From: Distichodus sexfasciatus
Lineage: Eukaryota; Chordata; Actinopteri; Characiformes; Distichodontidae
Assembly: GCA_032718565.1 (NCBI GenBank)
Contig: JAVGVS010000281.1
Location: 310,001-374,000, forward strand
Length of the DNA stretch: 64,000 nt
Direction of reading: 5' to 3'
The position numbers were made by a program, and so were the translations under genes. The number at the start of each line of letters is the position of its first letter. The first letter of the stretch is position 1. The notes beneath the pieces were generated by a model that worked only from the letters and a program-made list of their open reading frames with translations, was not told the DNA's origin and made no database searches. Positions 54,340 to 64,000 of the stretch are shown in pieces.

Positions 54340-54790
54340 CGACCTTGTTCCACGTATTTATGACTCAGCAGAACTCGTCCCTCGCCCATAAACCTGATTC
54401 ATAATGTAATTAAACAGCTCGGTATCCAGAGTCGTTAACTTATCAACAAGTAATCATTCTCGCTCTGAAAAACCCCTAATGTTTTGCCCTAAACGCGGGC
54501 ATAAGGCAGGAGATTAATAACCAGCAAATAAACACCTGAACCGCTCCGACATCCCATCTGAGCAAAAAACTCCTCGTGCACTCCTCCGTGCCCACCGTGC
54601 CTAATTATCTCCTCTTTCTTTCAATTAGTGAAGCATTTGCGCGCTGCCTGTTTTCATCGTTGTCACAGCGTACAGATAAGCCAGGGTTTATAGCAAACCA
54701 CTTCTAAAAATCATATCGAGTCTGAACAGACCGGGGAATTTACGTTCACCGTCTGGTCGGGGCAGATTTCGATGCTAATTTGGTATCAGA
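54340..54790. promoter_or_regulatory. Candidate conserved non-coding element
   Basis: Unique block with GATTCATAATGTAATTAAAC (near 54,398), GGAGATTAATAACCAGC, GTGCCTAATTATCTCC (near 54,597), TTTCAATTAGTGAAGC (near 54,618) and GATGCTAATTTGG (near 54,771). The density of ATTA cores and lack of repeats point to a developmental enhancer. Confidence 0.43.
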
Positions 54791-55619
54791 TGAGACTTGC
54801 TATCCATTTTGTGTTGTTTTGGATATCAGCTTTTTCTCAACAAAAAAGCCAACATGGCTCAGTTTCAATTTTACAAGAGTAAAATAAAATACCACAAACA
54901 TCTGGCTGTGATGTAAATTACCTGAACTTTTGACTGATTTCTTTGGGCCTTTAAAAAACATCTAAAAACTGAAAGCTGTGACTTCATACAATCATAATGT
55001 TAAGTTGATGAAGCAGCTCATTTTATAGGCCAAAATGAGTACAAATTGGCTCAAAATCACCCAAAACTTCAGTATTTTTGCATTTTCAATTGATCAGATA
55101 TTTTTTTTTCCATTTAATAATATTGGAGAGTAATAAATAGGGGAAAAAAGATATTAGAAAAAGCTAATACCAAATGCTTTTGTTCTGAATCCAGATGGAT
55201 ATCAAATGGATAAAGAAGTGTTCCCGCCTGGCACTAACCTTATTTTTCTTCACAGTACTAAGCCATAGAATGTCTCTGCATAATAAACACTCTACAAGCT
55301 AATAAAACAGACACTGTTCTTACTACTAGTAGTAGTTATGTCTACAGTTTCAGAACTTTTATATAAAGATAAAAAAGTAAACATTTCTACAGACATAAGT
55401 CCGCTTTCATTGTAAATAGGCTGATTTCAAGACAGAATTTACACATCAAACTATGACAAATATGAGTAGCGCAGGATGTCTTAACACAACAAACAACATA
55501 AGGCATAAATGTCCAACTTTTACACACACTAGAATAAGCCTAAAAACAAAGGTGTAAAACAACACGTCAAATTTTCTTAGATCTATAGGGGCTACGCACT
55601 CTTATGAAACTAGTATCTT
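54791..55619. other. AT-rich unique sequence, nothing recognised
   Basis: No feature could be supported. Confidence 0.42.
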
Positions 55620-55960
55620 TTTAGTATCTACAAATCAATTCTCCTTTCCCTCCCTTACTAATCTTTTAGCATGAGCAGTCTTTAAAATATCACTCATAAT
55701 GTCACGAGTAGCAAAATATGTAGAAGCCAAAATAATTGATCTAATTTGGTGTCTTGCAGCAGTTCATTTACCATGCTTCACTATACTGCCATAATCTATG
55801 GCCTACAATGACTCGATTGCCACCGAAATGAGAGCCGTCTGCATCATCTGTTATATCCGTGGCAGATTCCATTTTCAGCATTTGCACTTAAATATTTACA
55901 AGGACACGCTAGGATAGATTTTTGAAACTGATGTTGGAATGAAAGTTAGACCGTGGTAAG
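55620..55960. promoter_or_regulatory. Weak candidate regulatory block
   Basis: Unique sequence with CCAAAATAATTGATC (near 55,728) and CGATTGCCACCGAAATGAGAG. The signal is weaker than in neighbouring blocks. Confidence 0.22.
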
Positions 55961-56600
55961 TAGAATAGAAGTAGCAGAATGATCACCACTGGACACAGCT
56001 GCTTCTGCAACAAAATTAATGCTGCTTAATTTAATAGTTAAATATTTGTAATTTAGCATTATGTTTGTTCATAAGGGCGTTGCCCTTTCTTAGAATAAAC
56101 AGAAAACCTTAGAAACCAAACCATGCACTATTGAGAGCCTGAGCAAGTAACATACTAGTAACAGCAGATGAGTAGCATTTAAATACAGTTTAATATGTGA
56201 ACAGATTTGTTGAAGATTACAGAAAATATGGACATTTAAGGAACTCGGGGTGAGATTTCAATCCAGAGTTGGAGTAATTTTCTTTGTCTAAATATCCACT
56301 TGGTTTTGAATGTAGCATTAAGTCTATAGTTGCAGTTTATATTTGTAAATTTCTACGTTGTTAGTTGTTTACCTCACTATTTTTCAGGTGCACTACCTTT
56401 GCTTACCTAACAACTGCATGCTGTGTTATATAGCATGTTAGCACACTTTGCTAGCGCATTGTCTGATCCAGTTAATTTTCAGTCGTGTGTTTGGTAGCCA
56501 ACAAGTCCTCAAATTTTTGTCCGTAGATGCTCAGATCCTTTCATATTTAAAAGAAAACTTGTTTGCTGTGATTCTGGATTATAGCAGCCGTGTGCTCTGG
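55961..56600. other. AT-rich unique sequence, nothing recognised
   Basis: No feature could be supported. Confidence 0.42.
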
Positions 56601-56619
56601 TAGCAGCGGTAACCATGTA

Positions 56620-57070
56620 AATGTTAAACGTGTGGAAAAAAGTCCTGCTGTCATGTTGCTGCACGCGTCCTGTCAGGAATCATGGCCTGTTTCATTAGTG
56701 ACGAGTTCAGCCCCAGTCCTTCGAGCCTGTGGGCGCATCACACTGCTTTAATGTTTACTGCTGGAGTCAAACACCCCTGAGTCGGGTCTGATTAGACACG
56801 CTTACGTTACTCCATACAGGCCTTTCCATGCCACTGCCTCCCTCTTTCCTCCGCATGGTCGGGTCCTTCCTGCAGGAATCAGATGTTCCTCAGCCGAGGG
56901 TAAGCGGCCTCTTCGGAGCCGCCGCTCTTTTGAAGGCCGACGCCGAGTGGATTGGAAGCTAAGCTTTCTACTGGCATTTTTGTGCACAAAAGGCGCACAA
57001 AGATCTATTAGTCATAATTACTCTGTACTTTCGATTGCGTAAAACATTGCTGCACTCTGAGTTTCTGGGT
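56620..57070. promoter_or_regulatory. CpG-containing candidate regulatory element
   Basis: GC-richer unique block (CTGCACGCGTCCTGTCAGG, CGGAGCCGCCGCTC, GGCCGACGCCGAGTGG near 56,936) with AT cores (ACTGCTTTAATG, AGTCATAATTACTC near 57,011). It may be a small CpG enhancer or a non-coding first exon of unknown direction. Confidence 0.35.
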
Positions 57071-57489
57071 CGCATAATTCCAAATTCAATTCAGTTCCTA
57101 TTCAAAGGGCTCAGTTAGATTCTTTTCCTGCTTTGGCACAAATTGACATCAGTTCAATTTGTGAGTTACTGTATGTCAAGGTTGTGGACGAGGGTAATGT
57201 GTTTGTGTCTTATATTAATAGTTGCCGTGACCTGTAAAGGTTATTCACAAAAAATGCTAATTATTTAAACCTTTAGCAAGTGATAAAAAAACGTGCACTA
57301 TTTAATATAACGATTCCTTTAACTGGCTGAACATTTAATTTCCATCATTGAACCCTTTATGAAACAACTACAGCTGAAAATTCTTTGTTTTTCATTGCGA
57401 TCTCTTACTTTTTGATCATGATAATGTCACTGAGGCAATTTTCTGTTAGCTGTAATCAAACAATTTCGTACAAAGATCAAGTTTAAACT
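57071..57489. other. Unique sequence, nothing recognised
   Basis: No feature could be supported. Confidence 0.4.
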
Positions 57490-57800
57490 TTGTGACAGTG
57501 TCCCAGCACTCATTATGACACTTGCATCACAATGCAGATGGTTCTGCATGCAGTGGCACACCGTAATTGATTATACCAAGGTTTTCAACCAGTAGTCCAC
57601 TGCCCCCTGGTGGTCAATCCAGTTTCATCATTGAAATCTCTTTTAAAAAATGCCAGGTGATTTGGGCATCTTTATGAATAATGAATTTATTGGAAATATC
57701 AAAAAAGTAATAGGAAAAAAACCCTCCAACACACAGTGGACAGCTACAGACTACTACATAGTGTGAGTGGTGGTCCCAGGTTTTCTGGCTACTGCATAAA
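57490..57800. mobile_element. Dispersed repeat D, copy 1
   Basis: Shares with 60,965-61,215 the order TGCATCACAATGCAGA, GCAGTGGCACACCGTAAT, GATTATACCAAGGTTTT, CCCCTGGTGGTC, CATTGAAATCTC and GAGTGGTGGTCCCAGG. Probably a degenerate non-autonomous DNA element. Terminal repeats are not resolved. Confidence 0.68.
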
Positions 57801-58129
57801 AATTCTAGATAAAAAGAACACCCTGGTAGTAACTGTGGCTGCCCAATCTGAGATCCATGTCTAATCTGCATGCAGTGTAAAGCAACGTAGAAAAATTTAT
57901 AGGATGCAAGTTGGGAGATTCATTACACCTTCACACTTTATTTTGAAATAATACAATTTTGTTAAAGTCACATGTGAAAATAAAAGCTGGCTTGATAGAT
58001 GAGTCAGTATTTACATACAATTCTGTGCTTGCTGGAATCTAGTGGATTTTTTAATGTGGAGAAACCCCCCCTCAAATCTGTATTCAGGGTGTACAGTATA
58101 TGGGGCTATTCTTATTTCAGATCCTGCAT
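57801..58129. other. Unique sequence, nothing recognised
   Basis: No feature could be supported. Confidence 0.4.
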
Positions 58130-58470
58130 GGGCTCTTTTTAGCTGAAGGAGTCTTCAGAACTCGACTGGTAGGCCGAACAGGCCCAGGGCCTTACCGAGA
58201 TTATTTTGTTAGATTGTGGGATCGATTCGCTGCCTGTTAGAATGACTCAGCACACATTTTGATGTTTGTGAAGCTTCATCCAGACTTCAGAAGATTTCAA
58301 CAGGAGGCTCTGAAGGAGGCCCTGAGCGCCTGAAGGTTTTCTTAGCGGGCTTCTGGATACCTGGCACACATCATGCAACCGCACACATCCCAACTGGTGC
58401 TGCTATTACAGAGCGCTGTCATTCTTTTCCCTGTGTGTGGTTTAAATGTGCGCTTTTGTGTTTTCTTAAC
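58130..58470. promoter_or_regulatory. Candidate conserved non-coding element
   Basis: Unique sequence with GGTAGGCCGAACAGGCCCAGG, GTGGGATCGATTCGCTGCC and ACAGAGCGCTGTCATTC (near 58,409). Not repetitive and not coding. Confidence 0.33.
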
Positions 58471-58489
58471 AGAATAAGATATGGCCACT

Positions 58490-58645
58490 TTTGCCTTACA
58501 CTTTACATTTACAGCATTTACCAGATGGTCTTATCCAGAGTATCACAGTCTCCCTGAGAGCAACACAGGGTTAGGAGTCCTGCTCAGGGACCCAATGATA
58601 GTAGTGTTGGATAACCCACAACCTCTTGGTTCAGAGACGAGTATC
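58490..58645 (-). mobile_element. SINE C, reverse orientation
   Basis: TTTACATTTACAGCATTTACC and ATGGTCTTATCCAGAGTATC form the reverse-complemented tail. CCTGCTCAGGGACCC and ACCTCTTGGTTCAGAG follow toward the head. It directly abuts a SINE A copy. Confidence 0.78.
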
Positions 58646-58649
58646 CTAA

Positions 58650-58835
58650 CTAGGTAGGATTAGGGGGTTCATCCCGTGATTGACAGGTACCACTGAGGTA
58701 CTCATGAGCAAGATATTGTTTCCAAACACTGATCCCATCAACTGCCCACTGCTCCTTCATGGATCATATGCCAGATGTCACATTTTGTTGAGGTACACTT
58801 TGTGCTGTGCTGTGGTATGTTCACAATGACATATA
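58650..58835 (+). mobile_element. SINE A, head partly lost
   Basis: The copy runs from GGGGGTTCATCCCGTGATTG through GGTACCACTGAGGTACTCATG, CACTGCTCCTTCATGG to GTGCTGTGCTGTGGTATG and TTCACAATGACATATAAT. The B-box region is deleted. Confidence 0.84.
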
Positions 58836-58959
58836 ATCAGAACTTACTGCAGTGAGTACAGATTTGCCCCTTGAGGCAAAATTATTTCATTACGTTTTAT
58901 TATAAAACTGTCAATTGGAGAATTTCCCATAATGTCACGGAATCACATGTCACTAAATC

Positions 58960-59770
58960 AATATGAAAAGCTCATGGCACAGTGCATTGTGGCGGATCAG
59001 ATAACCTTCTGCAGAAGCTCTGACTGAATGAGTTTTTTAGTGGTAATTAGTCTGCTTACATCATCACCTTATTCAGCCTTGACATTCAGACCATGTTAAT
59101 GGAGGCTTTCAGGAAAATTAAATGTCCTTCATTGTCTGTTTGCTGCATGCACGTCTTTAAAATGTTCTTAATTACTAAAAGCTTCTTGCTGCTATTTGCA
59201 TCGCGTCAGATGACGCTGAGGCTAATGCTCTGGTTAATTGTCCCTAGACCAAACGTGACTGAGTTGCTGAAAGTGCGTGCGCAAGGGTTGGAAGGAGCAA
59301 AGTTGGGGGTGGGGATGGGGATGGGGGTGGGGCCGATTTCCTGGGTTTGTTTTAACCTGTTTGCACTTGGTGAGCTTCACTTAGCATTGGAGGGAAACTA
59401 TTTGACTTGAATCAGTTTATGACCCTGCCGCTCAGCGCTTTTCAGCAGAGAGGCTGGGGGCTTCGCAGTTTAAGTGTTTATGCCGTAGAAAGCCCGCTGC
59501 CGCTTCAATTATGCAATGCCCAATTGAATTCCCACCGCCTCTCACAACCCTGCCATCACCTTTATGTGGCATGGTGGTGCTTGTCCTTGGCAGGCCGCAT
59601 GGTAGAGGTGTCAGGCTTTTTCGGTATGGGCGGGAGCTTCTATTTCCGACCTTATGCTGTGGTTAATGGGCAACTCTTGCGTTCTTCACAACATTGTCGC
59701 TTTATTCAAACATCTAATTTCTTAAAAGGTCGGCTGACGAATTCTCTACAACTCTGAATCATTGACGGCC
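58960..59770. promoter_or_regulatory. Strong candidate conserved non-coding cluster
   Basis: Unique sequence of about 800 bp with GTGGTAATTAGTCTGC (59,041), GTTCTTAATTACTAAAAGC (59,164), an octamer ATTTGCAT at 59,194-59,201, CGTCAGATGACGC palindrome-like core, and TTCAATTATGCAATGC (59,506). A G-rich GGGGATGGGG patch at 59,305-59,332 interrupts it. Two overlapping frames (59,093-59,410 and 59,407-59,757) are open but lack splice signals and domains. Confidence 0.46.
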
Positions 59771-60449
59771 GCCATGACGTTTTTCCTGAACTGTACACTA
59801 AAAATAAAGCATTGTCTCTGGGACGAAAACAAAGTGAACAGGACGACTCTCAGGTTGTTAATGTTTAATCCTGCTTTCATGTGCCGTTGTGGAGAGGGCA
59901 TGCACAGTTCAACTCAAGTCGGAGTGGAAATTTAGGATGCAACAGTTATATTTAGGTACGATTTAAATGTTTGCCGCCTTCTACTTCATAACTGCTTTAC
60001 AGTAAGTCCCGGGACACATGGGTTTGGGAAAGAGTGACTCAGTATTATGGAGTCTGTGGTTTTTGGGACACGTTTTTACATCTTTGGCAAGTGGGGCGCA
60101 GTGGTGGTAGTGCTGGAGGTATGATAGTGCCAAACTCCAACCCATTAACTCTGCAGAACCAGAACATACTGCTATACCACCAAGACACAAATCTGATTTA
60201 CTGTGAAAGGTTGAATGATGTGTGGTGTTGGATTTTTTGATATCACATACAGTAGTACTAGTAGTATTTACTGAATTCTAGACTAGTTCTGCTTGGCAAG
60301 ATCTCATTTTGGATAATATGGTATGGATCATTTTTAACTGAACATGGCTGGTAGCATTGGTAAAGCCACTTACAAATCTTTTTACTTTTTTAATATAACA
60401 GTTACAGTACAAGCTACAGAGAAAAAGTAGATATTTACAGCTATTTGGT
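59771..60449. other. Unique sequence, nothing recognised
   Basis: No feature could be supported. Confidence 0.4.
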
Positions 60450-60705
60450 TGGTAGTTGGTAGCATAACGGTTAGGGAGTTCCCCATGTGATCGGACGGTC
60501 ACCGATTGGAATCCAGGACCAGTAAAGGTATCACTGAGGTACTCATGAGCAAGGTACCATCCCCGAACACTGCTCTCCGGGCACTGTCCATGTCTTCTGC
60601 CCACTGCTCCTTCACGGATGGGTCAAATGCAGAGATCACATGTTTCTCTGTGGTGCACTGTGGACACAGTGTGGTGTTTCCTTAATGACAAATACTCACT
60701 CAATT
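60450..60705 (+). mobile_element. tRNA-derived SINE, family A (near full length)
   Basis: Head GTTGGTAGCATAACGGTTAG, B-box region ACCGATTGGAATCC, body GGTACTCATGAGCAAGGTACC and CACTGCTCTCCGGGCACTG, and 3' end AATGACAAATACTCACTC. Confidence 0.9.
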
Positions 60706-60960
60706 TCATTTTCTACTTCACGGACACTTCCATCTTCACCAAGGTTGGTTCCATCCTCCAATTCCATCTCTCAGCTGTGAATAGTGCACTGTGACATAAT
60801 GAGGGTGCCTCAGTAGCCTATGAGTTGCCATGTAATATATGTTTTGAAATGTTGTAGCATTGTGCTACATAGATCTACTTACTTTTAAAGCGACAACATT
60901 TTAAAAGTTGCTTCACTACTTCACTACACTACTATGAAGCTAGTTGAAACCATTTAGGTT
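60706..60960. other. Unique sequence, nothing recognised
   Basis: No feature could be supported. Confidence 0.35.
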
Positions 60961-60964
60961 AGTA

Positions 60965-61215
60965 GTAGGAATTATTCACATAATCGATGCATCACGATGC
61001 AGACATGGACGATTCTGCTTCAATGTAGTGGCAAACCATAATCGATTATTTCAGGGGGTTTCTAGCGGTCTGCTGTCCCCTAATGGTCTGGGCGGCATTG
61101 CAGGTGGTCTGTGACATGCAATCAAGATTCACTGCTGAAATCACTTTTTTTTTTTCATTTTACTTGAAAAGTAAAAAAAAAGCCCCCTCTGAGTGGTGGT
61201 CCCTGGAACAGGATG
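60965..61215. mobile_element. Dispersed repeat D, copy 2
   Basis: Contains CGATGCATCACGATGCAGAC, GTAGTGGCAAACCATAATCG and ATTATTTCAGGGGG near its left half and GAGTGGTGGTCCCTGG near its right end, matching 57,490-57,800. TAATCGATGCATCACG-type sequences are typical of fish non-autonomous DNA elements. Confidence 0.68.
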
Positions 61216-61505
61216 GTAGCGCGAGTAGGTAGGATAGCCAGGCGATTTGATCTAAGAACTCTCTCACACAAAGAGCAAGGATTCCCACAAGAAACCGTGT
61301 TCTAACAAACACACCCTCAATCGAGGAGATAACCAAATAACTGGAGTACTCACAGTTGAAGCCGAACTGAATCAGAGTTGGGCTGGTGACTCAATGACTG
61401 AGCCATGCACCACAAGTAATCGACGCCTTTTATACTCCCCGAACCGCGACAGACCACCCCCGGGTCCTAGTGCCAGTCGTGGGACGCAGTGCACGTGACA
61501 CTACT
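61216..61505 (-). mobile_element. Possible solo LTR or promoter-bearing repeat
   Basis: On the minus strand the segment starts TGTCACGTGCACTGCG, has a GC-rich stretch with CCCGGGGGTGG, a TATA box GGGAGTATAAAAGGCG near 61,430, then about 200 bp ending GCGCTACCATCCTG. That order (TG start, TATA, downstream leader) fits an LTR. No matching target duplication or second LTR was found, so this is tentative. Confidence 0.33.
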
Positions 61506-61629
61506 TGTGGTCTGCTTCCTTAATCTGGTGGCTTATTGGTAAATCAGTGGTCTTCAGTTTTATTGTTTTAAGAAGCAAAAAGGTTGGCAAAGAGATTAAA
61601 AAGTTAAAAGTCTCATCCTTGAGTTTTCA

Positions 61630-62210
61630 GCAACTGGGGTTCCTGCAGTGTTTCTGTAAAAACTCGTCAGATGAGCTTTAACCTGACAGTGGAACAGATT
61701 CTCCGTTCACAGATCAGACGGTTTGGTCACACAGGGTTTTGTTAATGATGTTTATTCTAAGATTGTGCGAGTTGCAGAAACATCACTCGACCGAGGTTTT
61801 CTTTTTATTTCCCCAAAGCCGCAGCGTGAATGCATGTGGCTGCTTTAATCTTCCAGGACCAAGCCTCAATTATGTGATGAATTGCTTTAATATTAGGATG
61901 GACTTTGAGTGCATTTTCCATGATTGTTCATTTTCGTTTTGTAATACATGCGGATGCCTTTTGGCCTGTGTACCAGTCAGTACAGGAGAATCAGACGATC
62001 CTTAATGAGTAATTACAGTGTCTTTGGTTTGACAATCTCTGCGCTGAGACTGAGATGGAGAAGACAGAAGCGACAGAGGCATGTTTACCGAGCAGGATGC
62101 TTTACCATCGCTTTTAACATCACCTACTTCAGCTGAAATATTTCTGCAGTGTAGGAAGAAGTAGAGGCAAATCCCCAGAGCAGGAACAGATTTACAAGCT
62201 GAGAGTGAAT
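61630..62210. promoter_or_regulatory. Candidate conserved non-coding cluster
   Basis: Unique sequence with GTTTTGTTAATGATGTTTATTC (about 61,736), AAGCCTCAATTATGTG (61,862), GAATTGCTTTAATATTAGG (61,879) and CTTAATGAGTAATTACAGTG (62,001). No repeats. Frames have no domains. Confidence 0.42.
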
Positions 62211-62506
62211 GATGAGGCTATATTATTATCCATAAAGTTGGTGAAGGTCAAGAGGCTCTTTAGCCTTGACAAATTGACCTTACCTTCCATTTTCCTGCCT
62301 CGTTCCTGCATCCCACTGACCTTGACAGCCGAATTCAATCTTTTCATGCCAATACAGTCTCAGGCTCATGGGATTTTTACTGTTTAACTTGTAAGCATTT
62401 GAAGGTACAGAAGTTTTGTGGATCTCAAATGTGTTAAAGTGTGAATGACCCTGACTGTGAGTGAGAACTTTGGAGCTTACATCAAATCTAAAGAATTTCA
62501 GTAACT

Positions 62507-62634
62507 TAATTAAGTGTTCTCTTAAAGTAGACATGTGTCCCAAGTCCGCCATCAGCTATGTCCACTCACATAATTAAATGTTCTCTTAAAGTAGGCATGT
62601 GTCCTAAGTCCACCATCAGCTATGTCCACTCACA
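62507..62634. repeat. Tandem duplication of a 64-bp segment
   Basis: 62,507-62,570 and 62,571-62,634 are head-to-tail copies, both ending CATCAGCTATGTCCACTCACA. They differ at four positions, all transitions, including CCGCC to CCACC, a CpG-decay change. Confidence 0.95.
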
Positions 62635-62714
62635 TTTTATAGCAGGACACAGTATTAAATTTCAAACGTAAGGTGTGTGATGAAAACCTGCATTTATTGG
62701 CATCCCCATTAATA

Positions 62715-62970
62715 CGTAGGGATATAACGATACATCAGTTTGGAATGGAAGTGTTAGTGTTAAATCAGCATATGATATTGTTGATTGTTGTCTACTGAAT
62801 TGTATCAAGTCAAGATCATATCTTAGCAGAAAACCCAAATTGGTGCTACACTGGTTTTGGTCTCCCCTCCACTATGATCACTATAGATCAGTCTACATTG
62901 ATTCACAGATCAAACAATCCTTTAGCGGAGCATTGATACAAAATGAATGCATCAATCAGACATCATACAT
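62715..62970. repeat. Unnamed dispersed repeat E, copy 1
   Basis: GAATGGAAGTGTTAGTGTTAAATC and CATATGATATTGT (62,743-62,782) recur at 63,910-63,949. GGGATATAACGATACATC near 62,719 looks like a DNA-element terminus. Confidence 0.5.
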
Positions 62971-62978
62971 TTTGTAAC

Positions 62979-63767
62979 TAGGGATGCATGATGATATCGG
63001 AATCATGTCAGATTCTTATTCTTTTTATTTAAGTCATCAATGCTTAGATTTGCCTGATATTTCCAGTCGATATTTGTTTATGCTTTTATTGTAAGACGGA
63101 ATGATAGCGCTTATGCCAAGCATGTCCACTGTCTGAGGTGGGATTTTATATATCCCAAATCTTCTGTTTTAGAAAAGTATGGCGTTCTTTTTTGCCAAAA
63201 TTCTGAACACACAGTGGAACGTTCGCAGGCAAAATCTCTTATCTCAACTATTTTTAAAAACTACATTGCGTGTTTGCCTCACTTGACAAATGTGAGCTCA
63301 CATATATGGGCTTATATTGGTGCGTGCTACCACACTTAATAGTATGGTAGTTAAAGCATTCTTATCATACTTTTTATGCAGTAGTATGCATCTGAGGAAA
63401 TTGCTGTGTGGTAGCTTAACAGCTCTCTACTTACTAGGTAGTGCACATGAAGTGTCACAACATGCCCTATTTGACTGGGTACACCACATAGGGCGGGAAG
63501 TGACTTTTTCTTGTGCATTATGCTCAAAATTCTCCACTCACACTGTACTCTGCTTTCGCGCTCTCTTGACTTGGCGCTGTGTTTGAAATCTCATTATTGC
63601 CATATTTTTGTTCCAAAATTCTGAGCGAGCAGTGGAATTTTGGCGAGCAAAATATCTTTACGCGCTAAATTCTGCCTTCCTTTTTTACCGCATCAGCATC
63701 AGCAGATATAAGCATGAGAAACATCTGATATCTGCGTTGGCCGATAATTCCCACATCGTCATCTTTA
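62979..63767. mobile_element. Non-autonomous hAT-type element, 789 bp, second copy of the 25,921 family
   Basis: The left terminus TAGGGATGCATGATGATATC and the decayed right terminus TCATCTTTA are inverted counterparts. The flanks TTTGTAAC (62,971-62,978) and ATTGTAAC (63,768-63,775) match at 7 of 8. The interior matches 25,921-26,647 in order: GCTTAGATTTGCC, CACAGTGGAACGTTCGC, TTAATAGTATGGTAG, ACCACATAGGGCGGGAAG and GCAGATATAAGCATGA. Confidence 0.9.
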
Positions 63768-63775
63768 ATTGTAAC

Positions 63776-64000
63776 ATTACTTAATATTGTACAGGATGTC
63801 TATATTTATTATATGATTATATTTATTAGATGATTGTTTTTCATTTAAATGTCAGAATTCAGAACAGAAATGTCAAACGATATTTGAGTTGCTTTTCGTG
63901 ATTTGCTATGAATGGAAGTGATTGTGTTAAATCATCATATGATATTGTATCCATCATTGGCTCCTGATTCGAATCAAATTGGAATGGCATTCTAGTGGCT
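63776..64000. repeat. Repeat E, copy 2, running off the window
   Basis: GAATGGAAGTGATTGTGTTAAATC and CATATGATATTGT (63,910-63,949) match copy 1. The end GATTCGAATCAAATTGG is self-complementary in part, as in non-autonomous DNA elements. It is cut by the window edge. Confidence 0.48.

Overview
The window looks like nuclear DNA of a teleost fish, possibly an otophysan such as a catfish or characin. The evidence is repeat content: at least three tRNA-derived SINE families, L2-type 3' tails ending in TTGAATC repeats, an RTE-like LINE remnant, a Tc1-like transposase remnant, and many non-autonomous hAT-type elements with 8-bp target duplications. Base composition is AT-rich with short CpG-rich islands, and there is no operon-like gene packing. 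The species placement is inference.

Coding content is very low. The best protein-coding candidate is one exon near 9.58 kb: strong Kozak start, upstream acceptor, GC-rich codons, ending where the sequence turns AT-rich. I do not recognise the protein. A CpG island at 14.74-15.63 kb has the make-up of a promoter plus 5'-untranslated first exon on the + strand, with a donor at 15,628. No matching downstream coding exon is recognisable, so any such gene would have a first intron running through most or all of the remaining 48 kb. A second CpG-rich block at 44.7-45.2 kb may be a promoter or enhancer. Almost all other open frames are chance or repeat-derived.

Layout: 0-9 kb, unique sequence with a 20-bp minisatellite, SINEs and candidate regulatory blocks. 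9-16 kb, two CpG-rich blocks with the exon candidates and paired hAT-type elements. 16-31 kb, microsatellites and dense mobile-element debris, ending in a three-layer nest (LINE, then a DNA element, then a SINE). 31-41 kb, several blocks with the look of conserved non-coding elements plus one hAT element. 41.5-45.2 kb, a 0.5-kb pyrimidine tract, a unique island, a 1.9-kb purine-rich higher-order array, then the CpG block. 45-50 kb, nested SINEs and an inverted repeat. 51-62 kb, the densest run of candidate regulatory blocks. 62-64 kb, a tandem duplication and another hAT-type element.

The sum of parts (few exons, long unique AT-rich blocks with TAATTA and octamer-like motifs, one CpG promoter) suggests a gene-poor regulatory landscape or the large intron of a developmental gene. 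This is inference: conservation cannot be measured here. I found no CRISPR array, operon, complete transposase or functional RNA gene, and nothing that I can defend as a new molecular system.
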